NCBI RefSeq assembly: GCF_011764445.1
Contig: NZ_BLPG01000001.1
Span: 1,922,001-1,986,000, forward strand
Length of the DNA stretch: 64,000 nucleotides
Direction: 5' to 3'
Source of the DNA: Phytohabitans rumicis
GTDB taxonomy: Bacteria > Actinomycetota > Actinomycetes > Mycobacteriales > Micromonosporaceae
Below, in pieces: positions 47,174 through 55,947 of this stretch. Both the position numbers and the translations under genes were made by a program. The notes under the pieces are model-generated. The model was not told where the DNA came from. It did no database searches and saw only the letters and a list, made by a program, of their open reading frames with translations. The first letter of the stretch is position 1. Each line of letters starts with the position of its first letter.

Positions 47174-47619
47174 CACAACCGCCCGCCGTTCGTGCCGTGC
47201 GACCGCACGGCCGTGGTCACCGCGTCGAGGTCGGCGCGCAGGCCCGAGGCGGCCGCCTCGGGCATCGGCGGCACCGCCCGGCTGACCTGCCCCTTGCCCA
47301 CCAGCGCGAGCACGGCCGCGATGATGAAGAGCGCGCCGGCCACGATCAGCGCGGCCGCCCACGCCGGCAGGACCAGGTCCAGGAGCAGCACGCCCCCGGC
47401 GACCAGCGCCCCGACGCCGTAGAACGCCAGTGCGCCCCCGCCGCCGAACAGGCCCAGCCCGACCCCGGCGTGCTTGGCCTTGTCGGTGAGCTCGGCCTTG
47501 GCGAGCGTCAGCTCGTCGCGGACCAGCAGGGAAATCTGTTCGCTGGCGCGTTGCACCAACTCGGCGGTGGACTGCTCGGCGACCGGCCGAGCCGGAGCGC
47601 GTTCGAGAACATCGGCCAT
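47173..47619 (-). CDS. Phage-holin-superfamily (Phage_holin_3_6-like) membrane protein
   Basis: 148 residues. Amphipathic N-terminus STAELVQRASEQISLLVRDELTLAKAEL, then two helices LFGGGGALAFYGVGALVAGG and AAALIVAGALFIIAAVLALVG. Despite the family name these are chromosomal actinobacterial membrane proteins, not lysis genes here; there is no phage gene around. ATG 47619 after AAGGAGG. First gene of the trio. Confidence 0.82.
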   Translation of the reverse strand: MADVLERAPARPVAEQSTAELVQRASEQISLLVRDELTLAKAELTDKAKHAGVGLGLFGGGGALAFYGVGALVAGGVLLLDLVLPAWAAALIVAGALFIIAAVLALVGKGQVSRAVPPMPEAAASGLRADLDAVTTAVRSHGTNGGRL

Positions 47620-47683
47620 GGCGTCCTCCTTCACCCCATTACCGGGACTATGCCCAGCCTAGGAGTACGCCAACCCTTGCGCC

Positions 47684-48859
47684 CTATGTTCTTGATCGGT
47701 CCGCCGGGCCCTCGAAGTCGGCCGCTCGGGCCTCGCCCTCCTGGCTGCCGCCGAAGACCCGCGCGTCGTGGTCCGGCTCGCCCTCCACGGGCGCCTCGCG
47801 CAGCGGCTTGGACCACTGCCACACGAGCTGGTTGGCGCCGTCGCCGACCTCCGCGCGCAGGCGCGGCAGCGCGGTCGGGTGCTGCTCGCGGATCCACCCG
47901 ACCAGGTGCTCGCGGACCAGGCAGCGCAGGTCCCAGAGGGTCGGCGCGTCCACGGCGCTGACCAGCGCCCGGATCCGGACCATGCCGCCGACCGCGTCGG
48001 TGACCTGCAGGACGCACACCCGGCCGTCCCACAGCTGGGTGCCCTCCATCAGGCGGCGCAGCTCCTCGCGCATGGCCTGGACCGGCACCGCCCAGTCCAC
48101 GTCGAGCTCCGCGGTGCCCAGCACCGCCGCCCGGGTCCGGGTCCAGTTTTGGAACGGCTTGGAGGTGAAGTACGTCGTCGGCATGATCAACCGGCGGTCG
48201 TCCCAGATCTGCACCACCACGTACGTGAGGGTCAGCTCCTCGATGCGGCCCCACTCGTTCTCGACGACCACCACGTCGTCCAGGCGCAGCGCGTCGCTGA
48301 AGGTGAGCTGGAGCCCGGCGAACACGTTGCTCAGCGTGCTCTGCGCGGCCAACCCGGCCAGCACACCGATGATCCCCGCGGAGGCCAGCAGGCTGGCGCC
48401 CACGGCCCGGACGTGCGGAAACGTCATCAGCATCACGCCGAACGTGATCACGACGATCGCCGCGACCGTCACCCTGCGCAGCATCACCACCTGGGTGTGC
48501 AGCTTCCGGGCCCGCCGGTTGTCGGGCACGTCGGTGCGGAAGCGGTCCAGCGCCACGTCCTCGACGACCAGCATGAGCGCGCCCACCAGCCAGGCGAACG
48601 CGCCGATCACGGCCAGGACCAGCAGGTGTACGACGGCCGTCCGCCCCGCGAAGTCCCCCACCGCGCTGCGGACGGCTACCTCGGCCGCCAGCAGCGACGC
48701 CGCCACCTGGAACGGCCGGTGGGCGTGATCGGACAGCTCCCGTAGGAGAATCGAGTGCCGGCCGAGCCGGCGGATGACCCGGTGCACCACCTCGACCGCG
48801 CCGAGGGCGACCGCCGCGGCGCCGAGCGTCGCAGCGATCGCCCACAGCAGGGTCTCCAC
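47684..48859 (-). CDS. MscS-family mechanosensitive ion channel
   Basis: 391 residues. Several N-terminal helices; pore helix with GIIGVLAGLAAQSTLSNVFAGLQLTFSDALRLDDVVVV; beta domain VENEWGRIEELTLTYVVVQIWDDRRLIMPT; long C-terminal cytoplasmic domain with an acidic end. Releases solutes on osmotic down-shock. GTG 48859 after GGGGGC; the frame upstream of it is antisense-free but unrelated. Precedes no obvious operon partner. Confidence 0.88.
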   Translation of the reverse strand: METLLWAIAATLGAAAVALGAVEVVHRVIRRLGRHSILLRELSDHAHRPFQVAASLLAAEVAVRSAVGDFAGRTAVVHLLVLAVIGAFAWLVGALMLVVEDVALDRFRTDVPDNRRARKLHTQVVMLRRVTVAAIVVITFGVMLMTFPHVRAVGASLLASAGIIGVLAGLAAQSTLSNVFAGLQLTFSDALRLDDVVVVENEWGRIEELTLTYVVVQIWDDRRLIMPTTYFTSKPFQNWTRTRAAVLGTAELDVDWAVPVQAMREELRRLMEGTQLWDGRVCVLQVTDAVGGMVRIRALVSAVDAPTLWDLRCLVREHLVGWIREQHPTALPRLRAEVGDGANQLVWQWSKPLREAPVEGEPDHDARVFGGSQEGEARAADFEGPADRSRT

Positions 48860-48870
48860 AGGTATGCCCC

Positions 48871-49194
48871 CTACCGGGCTATCTTGACCACCACCTGGTC
48901 GTCGTTGACGCTCTCCAGGGTCACGTTCAGCCCGCTGACGTCGGTGCCCTGCTGGCCGACGGTCAGCGTCAGCTGCTCCCCGGCCACCTCCACGGTCACC
49001 TTGTCGCCGTCGACGCCGACCAGCTTCGCGTCCACGCCGAGGACGCTGGCGTTCGCCTCCACGCCCCGGTCGAACGTCACCGTGCACGCGTCGAGGCCGC
49101 AGTCCGTGGACGCCCCCTCGGAGCTGCAGCCGGACAGGACGGTCACTGCGAGGGCCAGGCCAATCGCCACGCGGGCGGTCAGTCGCTTCGTCAC
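48871..49194 (-). CDS. Small lipoprotein
   Basis: 107 residues from GTG 49194. Signal RLTARVAIGLALAVTVLSGC with lipobox LSGC. The mature part has a likely disulfide pair CGLDAC and alternating beta-like segments (VTFDRGVEANASVLGV, KVTVEVAGEQLTLTVG). The start is supported by TACCCT six bases upstream. Function unknown; possibly co-regulated with the channel gene 11 bases downstream. Confidence 0.75.
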   Translation of the reverse strand: MTKRLTARVAIGLALAVTVLSGCSSEGASTDCGLDACTVTFDRGVEANASVLGVDAKLVGVDGDKVTVEVAGEQLTLTVGQQGTDVSGLNVTLESVNDDQVVVKIAR

Positions 49195-49200
49195 CCGGCC

Positions 49201-49206
49201 AGGGTA
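49201..49206 (-). promoter_or_regulatory. -10 element TACCCT for the small lipoprotein
   Basis: TACCCT on the minus strand, six bases before GTG 49194; leaderless signature. Confidence 0.45.
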
Positions 49207-49231
49207 CGCGTGGATCACCACCCCCGCAGGT

Positions 49232-49996
49232 TCAAACGGCGTGCTCGGGTGCCGGCAGGTCGTCGAACGGGAACAGCCGCGCGAACGCGGGCCAGGTCAC
49301 GGTGATGCGTACCCGATCCTGGGCGACCGCGGGCGCCGGCTCGACGACGAGGCCGGCGATCTCGCCCAGCTGGGTGAGCGCCCGCCGGATCTCCTCGACC
49401 GGCATGCGCAGCGCGCCGGCCAGCGCGCCGATGTCGGTCTCGACCAGGCGGCGCCGCCAGCGCGGGCGGCTGTGCTCGGCCAGCTCCCGCACGGTGATCG
49501 CGACCAGCACGGTGCGGTCGTCCTGCTGGGCCCGGTGCTCGTTGACGACCTCCTCGCCGACCAGCGGCAGGACGTCGACCGGGTTCTGATCGAGCCGGGG
49601 CAGCAGCCACTCACCGTCCATCTCGAACAGTCCGAACCCGACCAGACAGGCCAGCAGCTCGTCCAGGGTGTGCGGCACCGGCAGCCCGCGCCGGAGGCAC
49701 ATCTCGGTGAAGAGCTCGACCCGGGCCGCCCGCACCCGCACCACCCGGTCGTAGTGGTCCCGGGCGTGCAGCTCGGCGTGGTCGGCCTCGCGGCGTGGGT
49801 GGTAGCGCTGCGCCTGGACGACCCAGTCGTCGACCGACCCGGGGTCACACCAGACCGGTTTGTCCCACGGCAGCATTGACCACGCCGAGCGGCGGAACCG
49901 CTCCTGATCGGGCACGACCGTCAGAAAAGCGAACGAACACGGCAGCCAGCGGATCCACGAAGGCACCATCACGGCGCGCTGCCAATCGGTGGCCAC
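49232..49996 (-). CDS. Uncharacterised protein with winged-helix-like C-terminal part
   Basis: 254 residues, no signal peptide or membrane helix, Trp/Arg-rich. Segment ALRMPVEEIRRALTQLGEIAGLVV looks like a winged-helix recognition region, preceded by charged helices (YDRVVRVRAARVELFTEMCLRR). I do not recognise the family. Start GTG 49996 is chosen because TATCGT lies six bases upstream; the frame continues open further upstream. Next to nagZ in the same direction. Confidence 0.6.
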   Translation of the reverse strand: MATDWQRAVMVPSWIRWLPCSFAFLTVVPDQERFRRSAWSMLPWDKPVWCDPGSVDDWVVQAQRYHPRREADHAELHARDHYDRVVRVRAARVELFTEMCLRRGLPVPHTLDELLACLVGFGLFEMDGEWLLPRLDQNPVDVLPLVGEEVVNEHRAQQDDRTVLVAITVRELAEHSRPRWRRRLVETDIGALAGALRMPVEEIRRALTQLGEIAGLVVEPAPAVAQDRVRITVTWPAFARLFPFDDLPAPEHAV

Positions 49997-50002
49997 GAAT
50001 GG

Positions 50003-50008
50003 ACGATA
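50003..50008 (-). promoter_or_regulatory. -10 element TATCGT for the uncharacterised gene
   Basis: TATCGT on the minus strand, six bases before GTG 49996; leaderless signature. Confidence 0.4.
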
Positions 50009-50055
50009 GTGCAACTCCGCGTATCCGTGGGGGCACACTCCGCTGTGGACAGTGG

Positions 50056-51528
50056 TCAGGCCGTCCGTCCGGCGAGGACCTCGGCGGCCGCCTGCCCGCA
50101 CGCCCGGGTCGCCCCGAACGTCGCCACGTGCACCGCACCCACCACCTTCTCCGCCACGCCCATCTCCACCACCACCGCGTCCGGCCGGGCGGCCAGCGCC
50201 GACGCCACCGCGCGCGCCATCCAGTCGTACCGGTGTAGGTCGCGCACGACAAGCACGAGCGGCCGCCCGTCAGCCGCAAGGATGAATCCGTCGGCCTCCG
50301 CCGACAGCCGCGTGGCCGTCGTGCCCGGCAGCAGAGCCAGCAGGGGTACGGCGACGCCCCACGGCGTCTCCGGCCCGATCGCCATGTTGAGGGGCGGCTC
50401 GAACTCCACGACGTGCGGCGGCGCGGCGAGCGGCAGGCCGGTGCCGATGACCCGTACCGCTCGCCGCGCCGCCGCCAGGCCGACCGGGGCCCCGCCCGGT
50501 CGGTCCGGCATCGCGGCGGCCCGCGCCTGGGCGGTCCACGCGGCGAGCTGCTCGACCCGCTTGGCCGCCTCGGCGAGCCGCTCCTCCGGCAGCGCCCCCG
50601 AGGTCACCGCCTCGACGATCGCGGCGCGCAGCCGGCTCGCCGTACCCTCGTCGGCGTGGTCGCCCCCGACGCAGATGGCGTCCACGCCCGCGGCGAGCGA
50701 CTGGACCGCGGCCCCTTCCAGGCCGTAGCGGCGGGTGAGCGCGCGCATCTCGATGCCGTCGGTGATCACCGCGCCGGGAAAGCCGAGCTCGTCGCGGAGC
50801 AGATCGGTCACGACCGCGCGGCTCAGCGTCGCCGGCCGGTACGGGTCGACCGCCGGCACGAGCAGGTGACCCGTCATGATCGCCTGGACCCCGGCGGCGA
50901 TCGCCGCGCGAAACGGCGGCAATTCCCGCACGTCCAGCTCCGCCCGCGACGATCCGATCCGGGGTACGTCGATGTGCGAGTCGACGCTCGTGTCCCCGTG
51001 CCCCGGGAAGTGCTTGGCGCAGGCGGCCACCCCGGCGGACTGCAGCCCGGTGATCCAGGCGGCGGTGTGCCGGGCCACCAGATCCGGGTCGGCCCCGAAC
51101 GCGCGCACGCCGATCACCGGGTTGTCCGGGTTGACGTTGACGTCGGCGTCCGGCGCGTAGTCCAGCGTGATGCCCGCCTGCGCCAGGTCGTGGCCCAGGT
51201 CGCGGGCGACCGCCTCGGTCAGCGCCACGTCGTCGACCGCACCGAGCGCCAGGTTGCCCGGACGCGAGCTGCCCTGCCGCGTCTCGAACCGGGTGACGTC
51301 GCCGGCCTCCTCGTCGATCGCCACGATCACGTCCGGCCGCTCGGCGCGCAGCGCGGCGGTCAGGGCGGCCACCTGCGCGGGGTTCTCGACGTTGCGCCCG
51401 AAGAGCGCCACCCCACCGAGCCCTTCGCCCAGCCAGCGACGGACCCACGGCGGCGGTGACGTGCCCTCGAAGCCCGGCTGCAACACCGCGCCGGCGAGGC
51501 GAACCAGGTCGCGGCCAGCTTCGGACAT
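50056..51528 (-). CDS. nagZ: Glycoside hydrolase family 3 beta-N-acetylhexosaminidase (NagZ-like)
   Basis: 490 residues. VALFGRNVENPAQV, VAIDEEAGDVTRF, the NagZ loop KHFPGHGDTSVDSH with the His-Asp general acid/base pair, and nucleophile Asp in VITDGIEMRAL. A C-terminal extra domain of about 130 residues follows the barrel, as in actinobacterial NagZ. No signal peptide, so peptidoglycan fragments would be processed in the cytoplasm. ATG 51528 after GGGGGG. Confidence 0.92.
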   Translation of the reverse strand: MSEAGRDLVRLAGAVLQPGFEGTSPPPWVRRWLGEGLGGVALFGRNVENPAQVAALTAALRAERPDVIVAIDEEAGDVTRFETRQGSSRPGNLALGAVDDVALTEAVARDLGHDLAQAGITLDYAPDADVNVNPDNPVIGVRAFGADPDLVARHTAAWITGLQSAGVAACAKHFPGHGDTSVDSHIDVPRIGSSRAELDVRELPPFRAAIAAGVQAIMTGHLLVPAVDPYRPATLSRAVVTDLLRDELGFPGAVITDGIEMRALTRRYGLEGAAVQSLAAGVDAICVGGDHADEGTASRLRAAIVEAVTSGALPEERLAEAAKRVEQLAAWTAQARAAAMPDRPGGAPVGLAAARRAVRVIGTGLPLAAPPHVVEFEPPLNMAIGPETPWGVAVPLLALLPGTTATRLSAEADGFILAADGRPLVLVVRDLHRYDWMARAVASALAARPDAVVVEMGVAEKVVGAVHVATFGATRACGQAAAEVLAGRTA

Positions 51529-51715
51529 GAGACCCCCCGGAATTCCATAGTGGACGGTGGACCGTAAGGGCCCCCCGGTGCGCGTACGTCATGGTGACAC
51601 CCGTAACCCGAAATAGTCAACAAACCTTCCAGTTTCCCGAACCCCTCCCCTTGATCGGCGCGCCGGGGCCACCGGGGGGCGCTTGAATCTCGACAGCGCG
51701 TGCGACAGTGCCAGG

Positions 51716-51859
51716 ATGGATGCGCTGTACGTCGCCGCGGTGCACGCCGCCGAGGACCGGAGCTGGTTCGACATCCCCGCCGTACGCGTGGTGGGCGCCA
51801 TCCTCGGCGCACTCCTGCTCCTCGCCGCGATCCGTTCCATGTTCGGCAAGGGGAGATGA
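51716..51859 (+). CDS. Small single-span membrane protein (47 residues)
   Basis: ATG 51716 begins MDALYVAAVHAAEDRSWFDI, followed by PAVRVVGAILGALLLLAAIR and a basic end SMFGKGR, stop TGA at 51859. One membrane helix; GC pattern across codon positions looks coding. Downstream MarR gene is in the same direction, 121 bases on. From memory similar short proteins occur next to such a regulator in Micromonosporaceae. Function unknown. Confidence 0.65.
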   Translation: MDALYVAAVHAAEDRSWFDIPAVRVVGAILGALLLLAAIRSMFGKGR

Positions 51860-51980
51860 CCGTTTAAGGAACATCTGTGGAAGACGGTGCCTTTCTGTGA
51901 CTGTTACGCCGGGTGCGGCTGGAGTAACGTGACCGCCGGTACGAACAGCGCTGCTCCCCCAGCCAAAGAGGCAGATACAC

Positions 51981-52592
51981 GTGGACCTCGAAACCTCAAC
52001 CCGCCAGCTCGCCACCGGCCTGGCCCGCGTGGCGGTCGCCGTCCACGTGGCCGAGGGACCGTCGGCGAAGTTGGAGCGCACCATCGCCCAACAACAAGTG
52101 CTCCTCCTGCTCAGCCGCCGCAGCGAGATCTACCCGCTCGCCGACCTGTCCGCCGACCTCAACATGACCACCCAGGCGACCATGGCGGCCGTGTCGACGC
52201 TCGCCCGCGAGGGCCTGGTCACGGTCGACCCGTCCCCGTCGTACGCGCCGCACTCGGTGCGGGTGGCGCTGACGGCGCAGGGGCGCGTCCAGTCCCCCGA
52301 GCTGCTCAACTGGGCCGCCGACCTGCTCGCCGAGTTGCACAACCTCGACCACGAGGGGCAGTACCAGCTGCTCGGCGTGGTCAGTGACCACATCCGGCGG
52401 ATGCAGCGCGAGGGCCAGATCCCGGTCACCAAGATGTGCGTGACGTGCCGGTTCTTCGACGGGTACGCGCATCCCGGCACCGAGGAGCCACACCACTGCT
52501 GGCTGATCGACAAGCCGTTCGGCCACCAGCATCTGCGGGTGCGCTGCCCGGAGGGTCAGCCCGGCGAGGGACCCACCAGGCCGGAGGCATAA
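51981..52592 (+). CDS. MarR-family regulator with Cys/His metal-binding-like tail
   Basis: 203 residues. The winged helix PLADLSADLNMTTQATMAAVSTLAREGLVTV is standard MarR. It is followed by a C-terminal segment KMCVTCRFFDGYAHPG ... HHCWLIDKPFG then HQHLRVRCPE, holding CXXC, HHC, HXH and a last Cys. This tail could bind zinc or an Fe-S cluster and may sense metal or redox state. GTG 51981 after AAAGAGG. Target unknown; recQ follows. Confidence 0.87.
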   Translation: MDLETSTRQLATGLARVAVAVHVAEGPSAKLERTIAQQQVLLLLSRRSEIYPLADLSADLNMTTQATMAAVSTLAREGLVTVDPSPSYAPHSVRVALTAQGRVQSPELLNWAADLLAELHNLDHEGQYQLLGVVSDHIRRMQREGQIPVTKMCVTCRFFDGYAHPGTEEPHHCWLIDKPFGHQHLRVRCPEGQPGEGPTRPEA

Positions 52593-52624
52593 CCGCCCGC
52601 CCGGCGGGGCAAGATGGCGGGGCC

Positions 52625-54265
52625 ATGATGCTGCCGCTGTTCCTCTCCCGCCGGGTGCGCCGCGCCGCGCGTACCCAATTTGGCTGGCGTCGCCTGCGAC
52701 CCGGCCAGCTCGGTCCGATGAAGGCCGTGCTGCGCCGCCGCGACGCGCTCGTCGTCCTGCCGACCGGCGGCGGCAAGTCCGCCGTCTACCAGGTGCCGGC
52801 GACGCTGCTGCCCGGACCCACGGTGGTGATCTCCCCGCTGCTCGCCCTGCAGCAGGACCAGATCGCCGCGCTCAACAACCGACCCGGCATGCACGCCGTC
52901 CGGGTCAGCTCCGCCGAGACGCCCGGCCAGCGGGCCGCGGCCCTGGAAGCGTTGCGCCGCGGCGAGGCCCGGTTCCTGTTCATCACCCCGGAGCAGCTCG
53001 CCCAGCCGGAGCGGCTGGCCGAGGTGCGCGCCCTGAAGCCGAGCCTGGTCGCGGTCGACGAGGCGCACTGCATCTCCTCCTGGGGGTACGACTTCCGCCC
53101 CGACTACCTAGCGCTCGGTCACTTCATCGACGGGCTGGGCCGGCCTCCCGTCCTCGCGCTCACCGCCACGGCCTCCCCGCCGGTCCGCGACGACATCACC
53201 GCCCGGCTCCGCCTGCGCGACCCGCTCGTCGTGGTGTCCGGGCTGGACCGGTCCAACCTCTTCCTCGAGGTGGCCCACTGCCCCGACGAGGACTACCGCT
53301 GGCGCCGCCTCGTCGCGCTGCTCCGAGCGGACACCGGGCCCGGCATCGTGTACGTCCCGACCCGGCGCGCCGCCGAGGAGCTGGGCGAGCGGCTGTCCGC
53401 GGCCGGGTTCGGGGCGCAGGCGTACCACGGCGGGATGGCCGCGGGCATGCGGGAGAAGCGGCACCGGGACTTCCTCGCGGGCAAGGTGCCGGTCATGGTC
53501 GCCACGTCGGCGTTCGGGATGGGCATCGACAAGCCGGACATCCGGTGGGTGGCGCACATGGCGCTGCCGGACTCGCCGGACAGCTACCAGCAGGAGATCG
53601 GGCGCGCCGGGCGGGACGGCGACCCGGCGCGGGCGCTGCTGCTGTGGCGGGCCGAGGACGTGGCGCTGCAGCGGTTCTTCACCGGCGGCGCGCCGGACGA
53701 GAAGGAGCTGCGCGACCTGGCCGCCGTGCTGCGCACCGGCCCGCTGAGCCGCACCGCGCTGCGCGACCGCACCGGGCTGGGCACCCGCCGGCTCGGCCAG
53801 CTGCTCGGCCTGCTGGAGGAGGTCGGCGCGGCGGTGCCGGCCGGACCGCACAAGCTCACCGCGCCCCCGTACGCGCCGATCCCCGCCGAGGCGGCCCGCG
53901 CCGCGCTGGCCGAGGTGGAGCGGCAGCAGGCCCTGCAGCGCTCGCGCACCGACATGATGCGGGCGTTCGCCGAACGCCGCTCGTGCCGCGGCCAGGCGCT
54001 GCTCGCGTACTTCGGCGAGCACCTCAGCAAGCCCTGCGGGCACTGCGACAACTGCGCCGCCGGGCGCGCGCACCGCTCCAACGGCGCCGGGCCGTTTCCG
54101 CTGCACAGCACGGTACGGCACGCGGAGTGGGGCCTCGGCATGGTGCTGGCGTACGAGGCGGACCGGATGACGGTTCTGTTCGACGACGTCGGGTACAAGA
54201 CCCTATCGGTGCCGGTCGTCCGGGCCCAGGGATTGCTGTCTACCCTGAGCGGGGTCGACCGCTGA
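52625..54265 (+). CDS. recQ: RecQ-family ATP-dependent DNA helicase
   Basis: 546 residues. Motif I LPTGGGKSAVYQVP, motif II VDEAHCISSWGYDFRPDY, motif III LALTATASPPV, motif VI QEIGRAGRDG, and a C-terminal Zn site PCGHCDNCAAG. No HRDC domain is visible. The end WGLGMVLAYEADRMTVLFDDVGYKTLS is a small beta domain. Start ATG 52625; open frame upstream is the tail of the MarR gene in another frame. Confidence 0.93.
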   Translation: MMLPLFLSRRVRRAARTQFGWRRLRPGQLGPMKAVLRRRDALVVLPTGGGKSAVYQVPATLLPGPTVVISPLLALQQDQIAALNNRPGMHAVRVSSAETPGQRAAALEALRRGEARFLFITPEQLAQPERLAEVRALKPSLVAVDEAHCISSWGYDFRPDYLALGHFIDGLGRPPVLALTATASPPVRDDITARLRLRDPLVVVSGLDRSNLFLEVAHCPDEDYRWRRLVALLRADTGPGIVYVPTRRAAEELGERLSAAGFGAQAYHGGMAAGMREKRHRDFLAGKVPVMVATSAFGMGIDKPDIRWVAHMALPDSPDSYQQEIGRAGRDGDPARALLLWRAEDVALQRFFTGGAPDEKELRDLAAVLRTGPLSRTALRDRTGLGTRRLGQLLGLLEEVGAAVPAGPHKLTAPPYAPIPAEAARAALAEVERQQALQRSRTDMMRAFAERRSCRGQALLAYFGEHLSKPCGHCDNCAAGRAHRSNGAGPFPLHSTVRHAEWGLGMVLAYEADRMTVLFDDVGYKTLSVPVVRAQGLLSTLSGVDR

Positions 54266-54281
54266 GGAAAGAGGCGAGCAC

Positions 54282-54785
54282 GTGACGGAACAACCGGTGT
54301 ACTCGACGCTCGGGTTCTCCGACGAGGAGTGGGGGCTGCTGGTCGGCCTGCCGCAGTCGGTCCTCATCGCGGCCAGCGCCGCCGAGTCGGACGGCACCCG
54401 CCGCACGCACGCCGAGAACGCGGCGGGCCTTTCAGCAATCGCCGCCGGCCGGGAGGGCGCGAGCCCGCTCGTCGCCGCGGTCGCGCTGGAGGTCGTCGCG
54501 CGGGTGGGCGACCCGGAGGCCGGCGAGGAACTGCCCGCGATCGCGCCGAGCGACCCCGAGGCGTACACCGCCGACGTGCTCAAGCGGGCCGGCGAGGCGG
54601 CCACCCTGCTGCACGGCAAGGTCAGCGCGGGCGAGGCCGGGGCGTACGCGCACTGGCTGGTCAGCGTCGCCGAGCAGGTGGTCACCGCGGCGCCCAGCGG
54701 CGGCCTGCTGGGCCTCGGCGGCGACCTGGTGACTGAGCCGGAGCGCCGGTTCCGCGACGAGCTCGCCAAGGTCCTGAACGACTAA
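54282..54785 (+). CDS. Conserved hypothetical protein, Ala-rich helical
   Basis: 167 residues from GTG 54282 after GAGGAAAG. TLGFSDEEWGLLVGLPQSVLIAASAAESDGT near the N-terminus, then helices rich in Ala and Glu, then LVSVAEQVVTAAPSGGLLGLGGD. No signal peptide or membrane helix. I do not recognise a named domain. Follows recQ by 16 bases, so likely co-transcribed, and its stop overlaps the convergent methyltransferase stop by four bases. Confidence 0.7.
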   Translation: MTEQPVYSTLGFSDEEWGLLVGLPQSVLIAASAAESDGTRRTHAENAAGLSAIAAGREGASPLVAAVALEVVARVGDPEAGEELPAIAPSDPEAYTADVLKRAGEAATLLHGKVSAGEAGAYAHWLVSVAEQVVTAAPSGGLLGLGGDLVTEPERRFRDELAKVLND

Positions 54786-55549
54786 CTCCAGATGACGAGC
54801 TCGACCGGGTGGGTGTGCTCGGTGAAGGGCCCGCCGCCGAGCAGGGCGCGCAGGTCCCGCTCGAAGTCGGCCAGCCGCTCGCCGAACAGGTGCGGCGCGG
54901 CGTTCGACAGCGAGAAGACGGCGGCTACCACCTCGTCCGTGGAGCGTTCGACGGCCGTGTCGCCGCCGACCACCAGCCGCGCCGGGCCGCGGTAGCCGGC
55001 GGCCCGCATGACGTCCTCCTCCCCGCCCAGGGTGCCGCCGGGCAGGAGGCCCTGCCCGGCCCGCCGCACCGGCCCGAGGTAGCGGGCGATCAGGGCGTCG
55101 ATCTCGTCGTACGGCGGCGCGCCCGCCTGGACCCGGCCGCGGTGCGTGATGGCGCCGACGTGCACCCAGGCGCCGCCGGCCTCGAGCATCGGCCGGACCA
55201 GGCCCGCGACCCGCTGCCGGTCCATCCAGTGGAACGACTGCGCGAACGTCACCACCCGGAACGTGCCCAGGTCGCCGGGCAGCTCCTCGGCCCGCATCCG
55301 GCGCCACGTCACGCCAGGGACGGCCGGCGCGGCGGCGAGCATCCCGGCGTCCGCGTCGATCCCGACCGTTGCCGCGAACAGCGGCGCCAGCAGCCGCGTC
55401 AGCGACCCCGGTCCGCAGCCCACGTCCAGCAACCGTCCGGTGCCGTCCAGCCCCAGCTCGCGCCGGAGCGCGTCGGCCACCTCTTGCGGGTACGGCATGC
55501 GGCCCACCGCGTAGTACGGGGCGCTGCCGGCGTACAGGGTCTCGTCCAC
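54782..55549 (-). CDS. Class I SAM-dependent methyltransferase (UbiE/small-molecule type)
   Basis: 255 residues from GTG 55549 ([21 protein letters not shown]). SAM motif [20 protein letters not shown], motif [14 protein letters not shown]. Substrate unknown. ATG 55591 is an alternative start but would overlap the divergent gene start at 55570. The shared 20-base region holds TACCGT/ACGGTA on both strands as possible divergent -10 elements. Confidence 0.8.
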   Translation of the reverse strand: MDETLYAGSAPYYAVGRMPYPQEVADALRRELGLDGTGRLLDVGCGPGSLTRLLAPLFAATVGIDADAGMLAAAPAVPGVTWRRMRAEELPGDLGTFRVVTFAQSFHWMDRQRVAGLVRPMLEAGGAWVHVGAITHRGRVQAGAPPYDEIDALIARYLGPVRRAGQGLLPGGTLGGEEDVMRAAGYRGPARLVVGGDTAVERSTDEVVAAVFSLSNAAPHLFGERLADFERDLRALLGGGPFTEHTHPVELVIWS

Positions 55550-55556
55550 GCGACGG

Positions 55557-55562
55557 TACGGT
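55557..55562 (+). promoter_or_regulatory. -10 element TACGGT for the PPOX-family gene
   Basis: TACGGT ends seven bases before GTG 55570; leaderless signature. The complement supplies a similar element for the divergent methyltransferase. Confidence 0.4.
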
Positions 55563-55569
55563 AGCCGGC

Positions 55570-55947
55570 GTGATCGTGGCTGGCGAGACATTTAGGGCGT
55601 TCTGGCGCGAGCGGCACCTGTGCACGCTGACCACGCTGCGCCCGGACGGCTCGCCACACGTCACCCCGGTCGGCGTCACGCTCGACCCGGACGCCGGCGT
55701 GGCCCGCGTCATCACCTCGCGCGACTCCCGCAAGGCGCGCCACGCCGCCGCCACCGGGCGGGTCGCGATCTGCCAGGTCGACGGCCGCACCTGGTCCACT
55801 CTGGAGGGTCACGCGGTGGTGCGCGACGACCCGGCCGCCGTCCGCGACGCCGAGCGCCGGTACGCCGAGCGCTACCGCACGCCGCGCGCCAACCCGCGGC
55901 GCGTCGTCATCGAGATCACCGTCACCCGGGTGCTCGGCAATGCCTGA
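55570..55947 (+). CDS. PPOX-class (F420- or FMN-dependent) oxidoreductase
   Basis: 125 residues, split beta-barrel. [27 protein letters not shown], then [23 protein letters not shown], resemble the Rv1155-type F420-binding family. Cofactor choice is not certain from sequence. Its end overlaps the cobL start by eight bases, so it is the first gene of the cobL-cobM transcript, but no role in cobalamin synthesis is known. Confidence 0.8.
   Translation: MIVAGETFRAFWRERHLCTLTTLRPDGSPHVTPVGVTLDPDAGVARVITSRDSRKARHAAATGRVAICQVDGRTWSTLEGHAVVRDDPAAVRDAERRYAERYRTPRANPRRVVIEITVTRVLGNA

Noticed and set aside
47173-47619. Prophage, from the holin-family match
   Set aside because: No other phage gene nearby; the gene belongs to a common chromosomal trio with DUF3618 and DUF4235.
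47691-47699. Extra family B half-box CCGATCAAG at the mscS stop
   Set aside because: Single box inside coding DNA with no hairpin or 19-nt partner; likely chance.
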